Assembly: GCA_900315845.1 (NCBI GenBank)
Contig: OOHK01000001.1
Location: 124,001-188,000, forward strand
Length of the DNA: 64,000 nt
Direction of reading: 5' to 3'
Source of the DNA: Candidatus Avelusimicrobium luingense
Lineage (GTDB): Bacteria > Elusimicrobiota > Elusimicrobia > Elusimicrobiales > Elusimicrobiaceae
Positions 43,442 to 52,503 of the stretch are shown here, one piece after another. Position 1 is the first letter of the stretch, and each line of letters opens with the position of its first letter. The translations under genes and the position numbers were made by a program. The notes under the pieces are model-generated. The model saw only the letters and a list, made by a program, of their open reading frames with translations. It had not been told where the DNA came from and made no database searches.

Positions 43442-44989
43442 TTACCACAACAAGGCGCCTCTGTTCACACGGATACTGCGTCCCCAATTTACACCGGGGA
43501 AATATTCGGTATTCAAACCACCCGTTTCGGTATATAACCGTCCTTTGATTTGGCCGTCATCCCCATCTAATTCGCTACTATTGTAGGTAGGGCAACCTTC
43601 TTCACATTCCGAATAATCATCCGTAGAAAACAACCCGTTTACCGCATTAATACAGGCCTGGGCCTCATCTCCTTCCAATCCATCACACTCGGCTAATTTG
43701 GCCTGACAATAGGCATCAAATACCGTATAATAAGCCGCTAATTGCTCAAAACGACATTGTCCGTTGTCCAACACCAGCGAAAGCGTACCGCATACCCGTT
43801 GGGCTGATTCATAGGCACTTTTCATTTGTTGGCAACCGTTTATAATACTTTGCAATTGGCTCATATATTCGCCGGGACGGGCACCGCAGGTTTGCGGAAA
43901 TTTTTCTGCCAAATGATTAATTCTATCGGCTAATGCACTCGTATTCATTTGCTGTCCGGCATGTGTCAGTGCTTGTTGGCAATTTTTATCTTGGTCTAAA
44001 TAATCTTGTACACCGGATATATCGGCATTCATTTCGTCTGCTTTAATTGCTACCCCGCCAAAGCCCGAAGCGGTAAATACCGTACGAGGCAATTCCGCCC
44101 CGTCAAAACTGGCAGATGCTAAAGTTTTTTTAAGTAATAATTGCGGAGTGCGCCGGGCCGCACGCCCCATCATCCATGCCCAATACATATCACGTTGGGC
44201 ACGCGAATCGCCTACGCGGTTTATTGCTCCAATTTGGGCTAGTGCCGTACTAGTGCGGTCATCTTTTTTAATAAATTCCGATAAATCCACGTCACTACGA
44301 ATAGCCCGATCCACCTCCCGATCAAACCAATCGGTTCCTTTAGATACCCCGGCAATCGGTAATTTCGTGGCTTTTTTTAACGTATTGACAGAATTAAACG
44401 CATCATTTTTATCCCGTCTGATACCGGATGCATCTTCTCCGAAGAACACATCACCATGCATGGCCGCCTCGTTGGCTTGAGTTTGTGCGGTAGGATTATC
44501 TTTTGTCAAACGAACGACAGTTTTATTCTGACCGGAACTATTACGACGTCCGTCTATTTCGGCCGCTAAATCTTCATACACACCTACTAAATGATCCCCT
44601 TTTTGTCCACGTTTGGCAAGGGCAGCATTAACGGCACGAATATCTATCAATTTATTCTTTGCGAGATCTTGCGTAGAATTAAAAGCCCCCCCGAGAGAAC
44701 CAAACACATTCACCTCATCGGGATCCGGTATTTCTCCGCGCATCATTTTGCTGTGTTCATTCCAAGAGAATAAGGCTTTTAGAAAAGAAATCCGATGGGC
44801 TTCATCCGGGCTGTATCCCATAGCGTACACTAAATCACGCAACAAGGGAATTTTTCCTACCGGGACAAGTCCCCCCACCCCCAATAAAAGTAACAAAACA
44901 ACCAACACGCTCCATAATTTTTTGGAGCGCAACCACGCACGCGTTTCTTGCGTTTGCGAAGATGTTGGAGTTGGAGAGGATGTATTCAT
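43442..44989 (-). CDS. membrane-anchored Cys-rich protein of the Tad-associated locus (515 aa)
   Basis: The N-terminal cytoplasmic tail is rich in Ser, Thr and Pro. One transmembrane helix lies at about residues 25-43 (LWSVLVVLLLLLGVGGLVP), and the remainder is extracytoplasmic. A segment LPRTVFTASGFGGVAIKADEMN resembles the FLAS-x-SGG module of the 510- and 526-aa neighbours. The C-terminal 170 residues contain ten cysteines, suggesting disulphide-stabilised helices. No known family was recognised. It is probably a structural part of the Tad-type apparatus. Only about 55 bp separate it from the 510-aa gene, so it is likely in that operon. Confidence 0.75.
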   Translation of the reverse strand: MNTSSPTPTSSQTQETRAWLRSKKLWSVLVVLLLLLGVGGLVPVGKIPLLRDLVYAMGYSPDEAHRISFLKALFSWNEHSKMMRGEIPDPDEVNVFGSLGGAFNSTQDLAKNKLIDIRAVNAALAKRGQKGDHLVGVYEDLAAEIDGRRNSSGQNKTVVRLTKDNPTAQTQANEAAMHGDVFFGEDASGIRRDKNDAFNSVNTLKKATKLPIAGVSKGTDWFDREVDRAIRSDVDLSEFIKKDDRTSTALAQIGAINRVGDSRAQRDMYWAWMMGRAARRTPQLLLKKTLASASFDGAELPRTVFTASGFGGVAIKADEMNADISGVQDYLDQDKNCQQALTHAGQQMNTSALADRINHLAEKFPQTCGARPGEYMSQLQSIINGCQQMKSAYESAQRVCGTLSLVLDNGQCRFEQLAAYYTVFDAYCQAKLAECDGLEGDEAQACINAVNGLFSTDDYSECEEGCPTYNSSELDGDDGQIKGRLYTETGGLNTEYFPGVNWGRSIRVNRGALLW

Positions 44990-45043
44990 AAATTAAAAAG
45001 ACAGGGAAATGCGCCTTTAGGCGCACTTCCCAAATACTCATTA

Positions 45044-46576
45044 TTATTTTCCGTTATTATTAGAATTATTCTGATTGCTTGTATCGGTTGTAGAGGAATT
45101 GGATTTAACAACCATCTTAAGAGCATTGGCGCCCATATCAATTCCTTTTCCTGCCACCGTTTTAAGCGCGCCACCGATATTTTCTTTAATAAAGGCTTGG
45201 ATGCTTTCCGGTTTTAACATGGCAAATGCAATGCCGGCAGCGGTAAGTCCGCTCAGGATAGAACCCACCCATACAGACCAAGATGAATCGTCCGGAAAGT
45301 TATTATGGAATCTCACGGCTTTTGTCATCATAGCACTTGCAAACCATACCATTACACCGGCCACAAGCCCGGAACCAATCCATTTAACATACGGGTTCGG
45401 TATTTTTTGTAAATAAGCAATGGCTATCACACCCGCAATTGCCACTCCTAAGGTCAGGAGCATCCATTTGATAACTTCAGACATGGCATCATTCCGTGTC
45501 TTTAAGGAATTATTAATATCCGAAAGTCCTCTCTTTAGACCTCTAAGTTGGGGTGCTTCTGTAGATTTGAAATCAGCAGAACCGACTCTTTCGGCATCAG
45601 CCATTCCGCTATCCATGCTGATTCCACCCGAATTTTGTGCCGAGGCTAAAAAGGCGCGCCCGGCTTCGGTATTAGAGGCATTGCCTTGTCCGGCCAAACG
45701 GGCGGCATCCGCAGAACGCTTGGAGATATCGGCTAATTCGCCTTTGACGGCACCGGACTGGCTGCCCTTCGCTACGGTTGCGCGTGTAGTCCCCGCCATA
45801 AAGTGTGACGAACTGCGTCCGTCTGCACCGCTTAATGAAACAGGATTGGTACCGCTGGGCATAGCCCCGGAGAAATTATAAGAAGAACCACTTGATTTTC
45901 CGCCGGACGAGCGCGAAGATCCGTTACGGGAACCGCCGGACGAACTACCGGAAAAATTGCCGTAAGATGCATTAATACCACTACCGGAGGCACGCGTCAT
46001 AGAGGCTGTTCCTAACGAGGCAATTTGAGTTGGCTCGGAAGAATGGCTTCCACTTCCTCTTGACGTAGAATAATTTGCATCACCCGATCCGTTTGCACGC
46101 GGAGAATATGAATGGCTGCTGACACTGTTTTGTCCACCTTCTGTTGAATTTCCTGACGAATATCCGGACAAATCCACATCAGGGCTTTTACCTAACCCTT
46201 CTGTTTCACCCAAAGAGGACCCTCTTCCCACAAAAGAAGAAGCGACCTTAGCATCCATATTATCCGCCGCCGACAAACCGAAATCACCCACTTCGGATGA
46301 ATTTCTTTGCGAGGTTTGTATGGTGCCTGTCTCATCGGACACATTGATAGAAGTAAGCCCTGTACCGTTGTCCGTATAGTGCATACTTCCGTAATCAAAA
46401 TTATTGGAAACAGATGATAAAGACCGTACCGCCATGTTTTGGGAATCACCGGGCTCTACCAAGTTTTGCATTACGGTTGCCCCGATAATACCCACACCGG
46501 CAGATATCAAGAGCGCTTTTTGCGTACTCATGGCCAATTTTCCGGCCTTGTTTTTAAGCAGATTAAACCAATTCAT
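45044..46576 (-). CDS. Ser/Gly-rich membrane protein of the Tad-associated locus, paralogue A (510 aa)
   Basis: The N-terminus MNWFNLLKNKAGKLAMS plus a helix (residues 20-38) aligns with the start of the 526-aa protein. The middle 250 residues are Ser/Gly/Asn-rich, with TEGLGKSPDVDLSG and TRASGSGINASYGNF. A module KRSADAARLAG...TEAGRAFLASAQNSGG follows near residue 300. Three C-terminal helices end it (MLLTLGVAIAGVIAIAYL, WIGSGLVAGVMVWFASAMM, WVGSILSGLTAAGIAFAML). It starts 2 bp after the 94-aa gene. The architecture is shared with paralogue B. Function is unknown; an inner-membrane subunit with a flexible exposed loop is likely. Confidence 0.75.
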   Translation of the reverse strand: MNWFNLLKNKAGKLAMSTQKALLISAGVGIIGATVMQNLVEPGDSQNMAVRSLSSVSNNFDYGSMHYTDNGTGLTSINVSDETGTIQTSQRNSSEVGDFGLSAADNMDAKVASSFVGRGSSLGETEGLGKSPDVDLSGYSSGNSTEGGQNSVSSHSYSPRANGSGDANYSTSRGSGSHSSEPTQIASLGTASMTRASGSGINASYGNFSGSSSGGSRNGSSRSSGGKSSGSSYNFSGAMPSGTNPVSLSGADGRSSSHFMAGTTRATVAKGSQSGAVKGELADISKRSADAARLAGQGNASNTEAGRAFLASAQNSGGISMDSGMADAERVGSADFKSTEAPQLRGLKRGLSDINNSLKTRNDAMSEVIKWMLLTLGVAIAGVIAIAYLQKIPNPYVKWIGSGLVAGVMVWFASAMMTKAVRFHNNFPDDSSWSVWVGSILSGLTAAGIAFAMLKPESIQAFIKENIGGALKTVAGKGIDMGANALKMVVKSNSSTTDTSNQNNSNNNGK

Positions 46577-46578
46577 AG

Positions 46579-46863
46579 TTACTCTCCTTGTCTTCTAAAA
46601 CTGTCCACTGCATTTTGGACGCCTTCCCGCGCCGATTGTTCTTCCAATATCTGCCGTTCATAAGCGGCTTGACGACGGATACGTTCTTGTTGCAAATAAA
46701 TCTGCTGCTCTCGCTCTTGCCTTAATTCCCGCAAGATACGATATTCGTTATATATTGCAAAAATACTACCGAAGAACCATCCCAACACCAGTATAATAAT
46801 TATTATACGCGGGATAACATTGTATTTATTCCAAGGTAAAATATTCCATTTTCCAATACGCAT
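46579..46863 (-). CDS. small single-span membrane protein with coiled coil (94 aa)
   Basis: One helix (VIPRIIIIILVLGWFFGSIFAIY, about residues 16-38) is followed by a highly charged heptad-like stretch (EYRILRELRQEREQQIYLQQ, then ERIRRQAAYERQI), a probable coiled coil of about 45 residues. It resembles the bitopic septum/secretion organisers in outline only; there is no family match. It sits between the two paralogous Ser/Gly-rich genes with very short gaps, so it is expected to act with them. Confidence 0.75.
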   Translation of the reverse strand: MRIGKWNILPWNKYNVIPRIIIIILVLGWFFGSIFAIYNEYRILRELRQEREQQIYLQQERIRRQAAYERQILEEQSAREGVQNAVDSFRRQGE

Positions 46864-46872
46864 ATCTTACCT

Positions 46873-48453
46873 CTACGGGAAAAACTTTTGCATAAAGATA
46901 TCAAACATACCGCTGGAACTTCCACCGGCAGCACCTTCCGTCCCTGCCGCTTCAGCAAGTCCGGCCGTTTGGGCACCGTTTTCAACCCCAGCGAAAATTT
47001 TAGTCAGCGCATCAATGGCTTTTTGTACACCCTCACTTACGTTATACAGTAAGGAGAGTATCAAGGCCGCTCCACCGATACAACCTGTTAACCCGGCCAG
47101 CGTACTTAACCAACCGCCGCCATGATTGTTGGCATATTGCGCAGACTCATAAATCAGTTTAGCACACAACGCTAAACCGGCCGCCACGGCGATTCCTACC
47201 GCTACCCAAAGCACAATATTCCACGGGTACGGAGCCGCTTTGGCAGCATTGGACAACCAGAAAATAACTTTACATAAAGCATACACACCCGCCACGGTAC
47301 CAAGCCATAACAGAATTAAATTATTCATATCAGTATTTAATTCATCTAACGGATCTATGATCGTCGGATCGGCGACGAAGTCCCGAGCCGCTTGTATTTG
47401 AGCGTTGGTGCTTGAGGAGAAATCTTTAGATCCTTTCCCTTCGCTTGTATTAATATGTTCGGCCCCAATCATTAAACCGCCCGAAATTTGCGTGCTGGCC
47501 AAAAAGACGTTCCCTTCCGTATTGTGACGGTTTTTATTTGCGGCCACGTCAATAGAACGCTTGGTAAAAAATTCCAAATCATCTTTACCTTTTTGAGCAT
47601 TACGGCCACGCATAACAGTAGCATCTCTGCTTTTACCTAATCCTTCATTTTTACCAAAAGAGGCCTTGGCTTTGATTTGGGTGCCTTCCATCGCCCCATT
47701 CATCATATTTTGAGCGTGGGATAATATGCCTTGCACGTCAGAAGCATTCATATTTGCTTGGCCATTTTTACCGCTATTTTGCAAGACGAAAGAGGAACCG
47801 CCACCACCGGAACCGCCGCCGGAACTACTACCCGACCGCCAACCGGGGGTAGCACTGGCTAATGTAGGCGCCTCTTTTTTGGTTGCGCCTTTGCCTTCTT
47901 TATCTTTGGCTTGTGCTTGGGCTTGTTGTTGGGCATTGGCGATTGCACCTTTAATATTGGCCATCTGTGACGTCATGGCACCCATAGAACCGCCTGTCAA
48001 AAGTTGTTGGTCAACCGCATTAGCCCCCATACCTAATCCTTCGGTTTGGCCTAATTGGTAAGCCGAGCCATCAATAGGCGCAGCCATAGCCATTTCGGCT
48101 TCATTTTCGGCCATTTCTTGAGCGGCACGTTCGGCTAATTCTTGATTTTCTAACAATTTAAGCGTTTTAGCAGAGACGCGCATAGAAGAACCCGGTTCAC
48201 CCGTAGAGCGATCCAATTTTCCCCGATATGCATTTCCGGCATAACTACCGGTATTTGCACCGGACACATAGACGACTTCCCCCGGGTTATATTGTCCCGC
48301 CGGGTTAAACGCCGTATTATCATCGGAAGAAGAGCCTAAAAACTGATAGGCGGCTACTGCTCCCGCACCGACAACGGCCGTTAACCCTACTGCCTGTAAG
48401 GCAGACAGGGCTATTTTACCGCTACGGCTTGCTAATTTTTTTAAGATATTCAT
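46873..48453 (-). CDS. Ser/Gly-rich membrane protein of the Tad-associated locus, paralogue B (526 aa)
   Basis: It has the same layout as the 510-aa protein: MNILKKLASRSGKIALSALQ with a helix (18-37), then a long Gly/Ser/Ala/Gln-rich region (SGGGSGGGGSS; AQQQAQAQAKDKEGKG). KNEGLGKSRDA and FTKRSIDVAANKN...TEGNVFLASTQISGG follow, and three C-terminal helices (residues about 375-485). A tail ends GMFDIFMQKFFP. The shared landmarks argue for duplication. An AGGAGG site precedes the ATG. The absence of cysteines in the exposed part contrasts with the 515- and 1257-aa proteins. Confidence 0.75.
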   Translation of the reverse strand: MNILKKLASRSGKIALSALQAVGLTAVVGAGAVAAYQFLGSSSDDNTAFNPAGQYNPGEVVYVSGANTGSYAGNAYRGKLDRSTGEPGSSMRVSAKTLKLLENQELAERAAQEMAENEAEMAMAAPIDGSAYQLGQTEGLGMGANAVDQQLLTGGSMGAMTSQMANIKGAIANAQQQAQAQAKDKEGKGATKKEAPTLASATPGWRSGSSSGGGSGGGGSSFVLQNSGKNGQANMNASDVQGILSHAQNMMNGAMEGTQIKAKASFGKNEGLGKSRDATVMRGRNAQKGKDDLEFFTKRSIDVAANKNRHNTEGNVFLASTQISGGLMIGAEHINTSEGKGSKDFSSSTNAQIQAARDFVADPTIIDPLDELNTDMNNLILLWLGTVAGVYALCKVIFWLSNAAKAAPYPWNIVLWVAVGIAVAAGLALCAKLIYESAQYANNHGGGWLSTLAGLTGCIGGAALILSLLYNVSEGVQKAIDALTKIFAGVENGAQTAGLAEAAGTEGAAGGSSSGMFDIFMQKFFP

Positions 48454-48522
48454 AAAGTCCTCCTTGCTGCTTGTTACTACTTACTTATTAAAAACGCTGG
48501 CACTTCTTTTCGATTCTTTTCA

Positions 48523-49719
48523 TTAAGCCAAATTATTCATGTCATCTCCATGCAAATCATCGGGGATCGTATCATCATCTCTACTATCTCCGCCAGGAGG
48601 GGTTGGATCATCCGGGACGGGATCAGAAGGAGGCGTGGTATGACTCGGAGTAGTGGACGGAGTAGTCGTTGGGGTGGATGACTTATTACCACCGCCGCTT
48701 GATTTATCACCGCCACTACTTGACTTATCACTGGCGCCGGAACTACTGGGCGTGACACCGAAAGCCTTATCTATGGCTCTGTTAGCCGTATTGGTTAAGA
48801 TGGTCTTACCGACATCAATCGCCGCTAACAATAATTCTTCTCTCATTTTTTCCGGCCATGTTTTTTCATTGCGTTTATCCTCTTCCTCTTTTTCTTTTTG
48901 GGCTTTTTGAGTGGCATCTTTTAAATCTTGTTCTAAATTACTCAAATCAGGAGTAACAGGGGCTTCGGTATCAATAGCAAGGCCTTGGGCTTTACTTAAA
49001 TCAATTGCCCCATCTTCAAAGGCTTCACTGCCTGCGATATCGCCCCCCATCAGTGCCCGTTTGGTATTTCCACCTTTACCGTCTTTCAGCCCGGCAGCGG
49101 CCTGACTTCCGCGCGCGAACTGGTATAACGCTTTGCGTGCATCTTGGTTCTTAAATTGAACGGGGCGTTCCGAGCCTTTATCTTGGCTTCTATACGGCGA
49201 AAAATCCCCACGAGGGGAACCCCAAGAACCATTTATTCCACCGCCACTGGCCCGTCCAACACTGCTTGAACTCAATTTATTTACTTGAGTGGGAGTGGCC
49301 GGGGAAGATTTGCCGTAACTGCGGGGACGATAACTATGCGAAGTAGGAGCAGGAGACGAACTTTCCCGAAATGATTGGGCCGTTTCTTCCTGTTCAATTT
49401 CTTCCTCGGCATCTTGGGCTTGGCGTTCTTCTTTTTGTTGGGAAGAATATAATAAAGTAGAATTGTTTCCTTGCATATCGGGATATTTAGAGGCCAGTAA
49501 ATATTGTTCGGCTTCGTCGTTCACAAAGGGCATTTGGGCCAAATCGTATCCACGAGATTCTAACCCGCTAAAAGATTGGTCTTGCGCATCACCCATCAGC
49601 GAAGACAACGTAAAAAAAGCCACAATCAATACGACGGCTACGGCGCCCCACGTATAGGCTTGCTTATGGCTCATAGAATTGGCTTTTTGAAATACATTGC
49701 CCGGTTTTAACTTAAACAT
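48523..49719 (-). CDS. Ser/Pro-rich single-span protein of the Tad-associated locus (398 aa)
   Basis: The short basic N-terminus and one helix (residues 23-41, WGAVAVVLIVAFFTLSSLM) precede a low-complexity ectodomain. It has an acidic Gln/Glu stretch near residue 95, then GRASGGGINGSWGSPRG, matching TRASGSGINASYG of paralogue A. A KALYQFARGSQAAAG segment, a coiled-coil-like KDATQKAQKEKEEEDKRNEK and a Ser/Gly/Thr/Pro tail ending in Asp-rich DDDTIPDDLHGDD follow. No family was recognised. It is the first gene after the strong promoter at 49816-49844 and so leads a separate structural-gene operon. Confidence 0.72.
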   Translation of the reverse strand: MFKLKPGNVFQKANSMSHKQAYTWGAVAVVLIVAFFTLSSLMGDAQDQSFSGLESRGYDLAQMPFVNDEAEQYLLASKYPDMQGNNSTLLYSSQQKEERQAQDAEEEIEQEETAQSFRESSSPAPTSHSYRPRSYGKSSPATPTQVNKLSSSSVGRASGGGINGSWGSPRGDFSPYRSQDKGSERPVQFKNQDARKALYQFARGSQAAAGLKDGKGGNTKRALMGGDIAGSEAFEDGAIDLSKAQGLAIDTEAPVTPDLSNLEQDLKDATQKAQKEKEEEDKRNEKTWPEKMREELLLAAIDVGKTILTNTANRAIDKAFGVTPSSSGASDKSSSGGDKSSGGGNKSSTPTTTPSTTPSHTTPPSDPVPDDPTPPGGDSRDDDTIPDDLHGDDMNNLA

Positions 49720-49815
49720 AATTTATCCCATTACACAATAATAAAAATTACTCTTGCTGACCCGCCTTTCACAAGGCACTCACGCACAGAGTTAAACACA
49801 ATACTTCTTATCTAA

Positions 49816-49844
49816 AGTATAAAGAGATAATAGGGTTTTGTCAA
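49816..49844 (-). promoter_or_regulatory. near-consensus sigma70 promoter for the structural-gene block
   Basis: On the minus strand TTGACA (49844-49839), a 17-bp spacer and TATACT (49821-49816) are seen. The start site would be near 49809, about 90 nt before the ATG at 49719. It is the best promoter in the right half of the window. Confidence 0.85.
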
Positions 49845-49914
49845 GACCCTTTACAGAGCATATTGAGAAGAATAACAACAACGCAGAAACACTTGGAAAA
49901 GAGGCCCAAACGTT

Positions 49915-50457
49915 TTATTTTCCTTCCGGACGCATATACGGGGCAGGCCGTTCATTATGCCCGACATATTTTTTCACTTCAATCTGCCCACCTGTTTCAC
50001 ACAAGAAAGCATATCCTTTCAAACACATATTGTCTGTTTCACATACGCGATCTTTATTATAATTGCACAGAAAACGAACATGTGGCGGTTTCGTATTAGC
50101 CGTAAGCGTAATTTGTGTCCATGTACCGGTACGTATGATCTCCATCTTAAGTTTATTTAAACTTAAAAATTTACGCATACCCGGATTATCAAACCCTAAA
50201 TAATTTTCTATCTTTTTTTGGATATCTTTTTCTAAAAACCGTTTATCCCACGTACGTTGGTAATAATCGGTTTCATGGGATTGCAGTTGAAAACGACGCG
50301 CCGCATAAAAACCCGCTACTTCCATTTTTTGACTCAAAACTAAAAGACCGAAAATTTTGATAATAAATAAAATAAATATAATAAAAAACGGAAACAGCAA
50401 CACCACTTCCGTCGTGGCTTGCCCTTTACGTGAACGTAATGAAGATATTAACCTCAT
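49915..50457 (-). CDS. TadE-like pseudopilin (180 aa)
   Basis: The N-terminus MRLISSLRSRKGQATTEVVLLFPFFIIFILFIIKIFG has the TadE pattern: a basic stretch, G|QATTE with the conserved Glu five residues in, and a hydrophobic helix. The cleavage site resembles that of the Flp pilin encoded at 51614-51790. The rest is a small extracytoplasmic domain with a C-terminal cysteine group. It follows the 397-frame TadG-like gene by 2 bp. Confidence 0.82.
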   Translation of the reverse strand: MRLISSLRSRKGQATTEVVLLFPFFIIFILFIIKIFGLLVLSQKMEVAGFYAARRFQLQSHETDYYQRTWDKRFLEKDIQKKIENYLGFDNPGMRKFLSLNKLKMEIIRTGTWTQITLTANTKPPHVRFLCNYNKDRVCETDNMCLKGYAFLCETGGQIEVKKYVGHNERPAPYMRPEGK

Positions 50458-50459
50458 AG

Positions 50460-51608
50460 TTACGGCTCCAACCGCACATTATATTTGGGTAACGGATTAG
50501 GCCACACGCAGTTATTATTCCCGCGCGGACAAGTTAATTTAACCCGATTTCTAACAAACGGCTTATATTTTTGTTCTAAATTGATATTAAAAATATTACG
50601 CGGCAAACTAAATGATTGTTTAAGTAAAACACCCCGTCCCAACGTTTTAAGTTTACTACGGCTTGCTTGGTCTAAATAAGCAAATTGAAACAAGGGTTCT
50701 TTCAAATCCGCCTCTGCATGGAAAACAATACCCTGCGCACCGTTATGCCATCCGTACTTGACACTATATTGGGAAATATAAAACATTACATCTTTTATAG
50801 TCATGGGTTTTGTTTGAATACCTAAATACTTGCGAAGTTGCGCAGCACTCTGCCGCCCACATTCACTAGGCTTACAAGAGGACACATTAAAAGAATATCC
50901 TTCCCGAAATGTAACTTCATTCTTACTCAGTTCTTTATAAGCATAATCTTGTGATTTATAAATAGAACCTACACGCACATACGTCTCCAAATAAAAGGAC
51001 ATGGCTGGCAAAGCAGGAGAGTTATCCATATCGTTTTCATCAGCATAAAAGAGATAATCTTCTGCTAATTTTTTGCTAATCAGCGGCAGCGGTTCGTCCA
51101 AAGGTTTTGGATTTTCCTTTTCCCACGCCGCACGGGAAAATTTAGGGTCGGTGTGCTCCCCTACTTTTTCAAAATACTTTAATCCCCAGTTTGTAGATTC
51201 GGCTGCCGGTGGCTTGTTGGTCCCGGCCTTGTCATCATAATTAGGGCCGATAGCAGGCACCCCCCCACCTTTATAAAACAAATCAAATACCGTAATATCG
51301 GGCAAAACACTTCTTTTGGAATCTTTCGGCCTAATTTTATGGGCATCATCTGCCATATATTGCATAACACGGTAAGGTAACGGCCCGTTGACCATAGCCA
51401 CGGAATTTAAGTAAGTGCTGACGGAAGATACCTGCGAATACGCCGCATTATCCAACGCAAACTGGTTACGTATTTTGGCCATGGACACTTTTGCCGTTTC
51501 AAACAATAAATATACTACTAAAGCAAAAATAGGGGCCAAAAGCACTGCAGGTAACAATACCTGTGCCTTACGCTCCCGCCATTTCCGATTCAGATAGTAT
51601 ATATTCAT
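50460..51608 (-). CDS. TadG/TadE-like pilus assembly protein (382 aa)
   Basis: The start at 51608 (MNIYYLNRKWRERKAQVLLPAV) gives the usual basic tail, KAQVLLPAVLLAPIFALVVYLLF hydrophobic helix and conserved Glu in LFETAKVSM, typical of Tad-locus TadE/F/G proteins. The 330-residue ectodomain has few cysteines and ends in a basic NNNCVWPNPLPKYNVRLEP. No von Willebrand domain of the long TadG type is obvious. An upstream in-frame GTG is possible, but it would overlap the Flp gene. It lies 5 bp downstream of the Flp pilin stop. Confidence 0.75.
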   Translation of the reverse strand: MNIYYLNRKWRERKAQVLLPAVLLAPIFALVVYLLFETAKVSMAKIRNQFALDNAAYSQVSSVSTYLNSVAMVNGPLPYRVMQYMADDAHKIRPKDSKRSVLPDITVFDLFYKGGGVPAIGPNYDDKAGTNKPPAAESTNWGLKYFEKVGEHTDPKFSRAAWEKENPKPLDEPLPLISKKLAEDYLFYADENDMDNSPALPAMSFYLETYVRVGSIYKSQDYAYKELSKNEVTFREGYSFNVSSCKPSECGRQSAAQLRKYLGIQTKPMTIKDVMFYISQYSVKYGWHNGAQGIVFHAEADLKEPLFQFAYLDQASRSKLKTLGRGVLLKQSFSLPRNIFNINLEQKYKPFVRNRVKLTCPRGNNNCVWPNPLPKYNVRLEP

Positions 51609-51613
51609 AGTTT

Positions 51614-51790
51614 TTATGATGTCAGCAATTTGCCCACAAAAATAAATAACCACCGTACCACATCGGTATGAAAAGCCGTAAAGAACGCCGAGATGACCAC
51701 TACAATACTGGCCAGCATCAACACGTACTCTATCGTGGCTTGCCCTTTTTTAGCGGCCGAGCCCTTTTCACGTTGTAAGATACGAAACAA
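51614..51790 (-). CDS. Flp-type pilin (58 aa)
   Basis: The frame runs from the TTG at 51790 to the TAA at 51614-51616. GGAG lies 6 bp before the TTG, inside the last codons of the response-regulator gene; the two genes are one base apart. The product MFRILQREKGSAAKKG|QATIEYVLMLASIVVVISAFF is a class III (Flp) prepilin: Gly before the site, Glu at +5 of the mature chain, and a long hydrophobic helix. The head is very short (HTDVVRWLFIFVGKLLTS). It is the main pilus subunit candidate of the Tad system. Confidence 0.85.
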   Translation of the reverse strand: MFRILQREKGSAAKKGQATIEYVLMLASIVVVISAFFTAFHTDVVRWLFIFVGKLLTS

Positions 51791-51791
51791 G

Positions 51792-52478
51792 TTATTCTCC
51801 GTCTTCTTCGGGTACGATCGTTCCTTCCGAAGAAATCAATCCTTTTTCAATGGCCTTAACCACCGCTTCCGTACGGCTGCTAACTCCCAATTTGTGGAAA
51901 GCACTGTTCAAATGATTTTTAATCGTTTTAACACTGCAATCTAATTCTTTGGCAAGTTCTTTATTGCTTAACCCTTTACCCAAATAATCTAATACTTTGA
52001 TTTCCGTTTTAGTTAAGGTGGCCTGAGTGGGAAGGCTGCTATCGCCCATCTTGCGGATACCATGCAACAGTTTACCCATCAGTTGTTGGGGAATCATCAA
52101 TCCTTCGCTTGTAAATGTTTTAATAGAATTAACGAGTTCCGCCGCCGGTAACATTTTAGACAAATAACCATTTGCCCCAGCTTGGATAGCATCTAATACA
52201 TGGGCTTCATCTTCGAAACTGGAAAGCATGAGCACATTGACTTGCGGGCAACTTTCCCGAATTTGACGCGTGGCGTTAATGCCGTCCAACTTCGGCAAAC
52301 GGATATCCATAAGTACCACGTCGGGTTTTAATTTTTTTGCCTTGGCTACGGCTTCAATGCCGTCAGCCGCTTCGCCGACTACTTCCATCCATCTTTCTCC
52401 CGACAAGACATCTTTAATGCCTTCGCGGAACAGTGTTTGGTCATCTGCAATAAGTACGGTTATTTTTTTCTTCGCCAT
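51792..52478 (-). CDS. NarL/FixJ-family response regulator
   Basis: A receiver domain (residues 5-125) has the acidic pair DD near residue 12, phosphoacceptor Asp in DVVLMDIRLP, the Ser/Thr switch in MLSS and Lys in YLSKML. A LuxR-type helix-turn-helix (residues about 155-215; LTKTEIKVLDYLGKGLSNKELAKEL, then TIKNHLNSAFHKLG) follows. It is the only DNA-binding output in the cluster and probably controls Tad gene expression. Its two upstream neighbours are histidine kinases. Confidence 0.95.
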   Translation of the reverse strand: MAKKKITVLIADDQTLFREGIKDVLSGERWMEVVGEAADGIEAVAKAKKLKPDVVLMDIRLPKLDGINATRQIRESCPQVNVLMLSSFEDEAHVLDAIQAGANGYLSKMLPAAELVNSIKTFTSEGLMIPQQLMGKLLHGIRKMGDSSLPTQATLTKTEIKVLDYLGKGLSNKELAKELDCSVKTIKNHLNSAFHKLGVSSRTEAVVKAIEKGLISSEGTIVPEEDGE

Positions 52479-52503
52479 GATTAAACTCCCTTATTTTTCA
52501 AAA

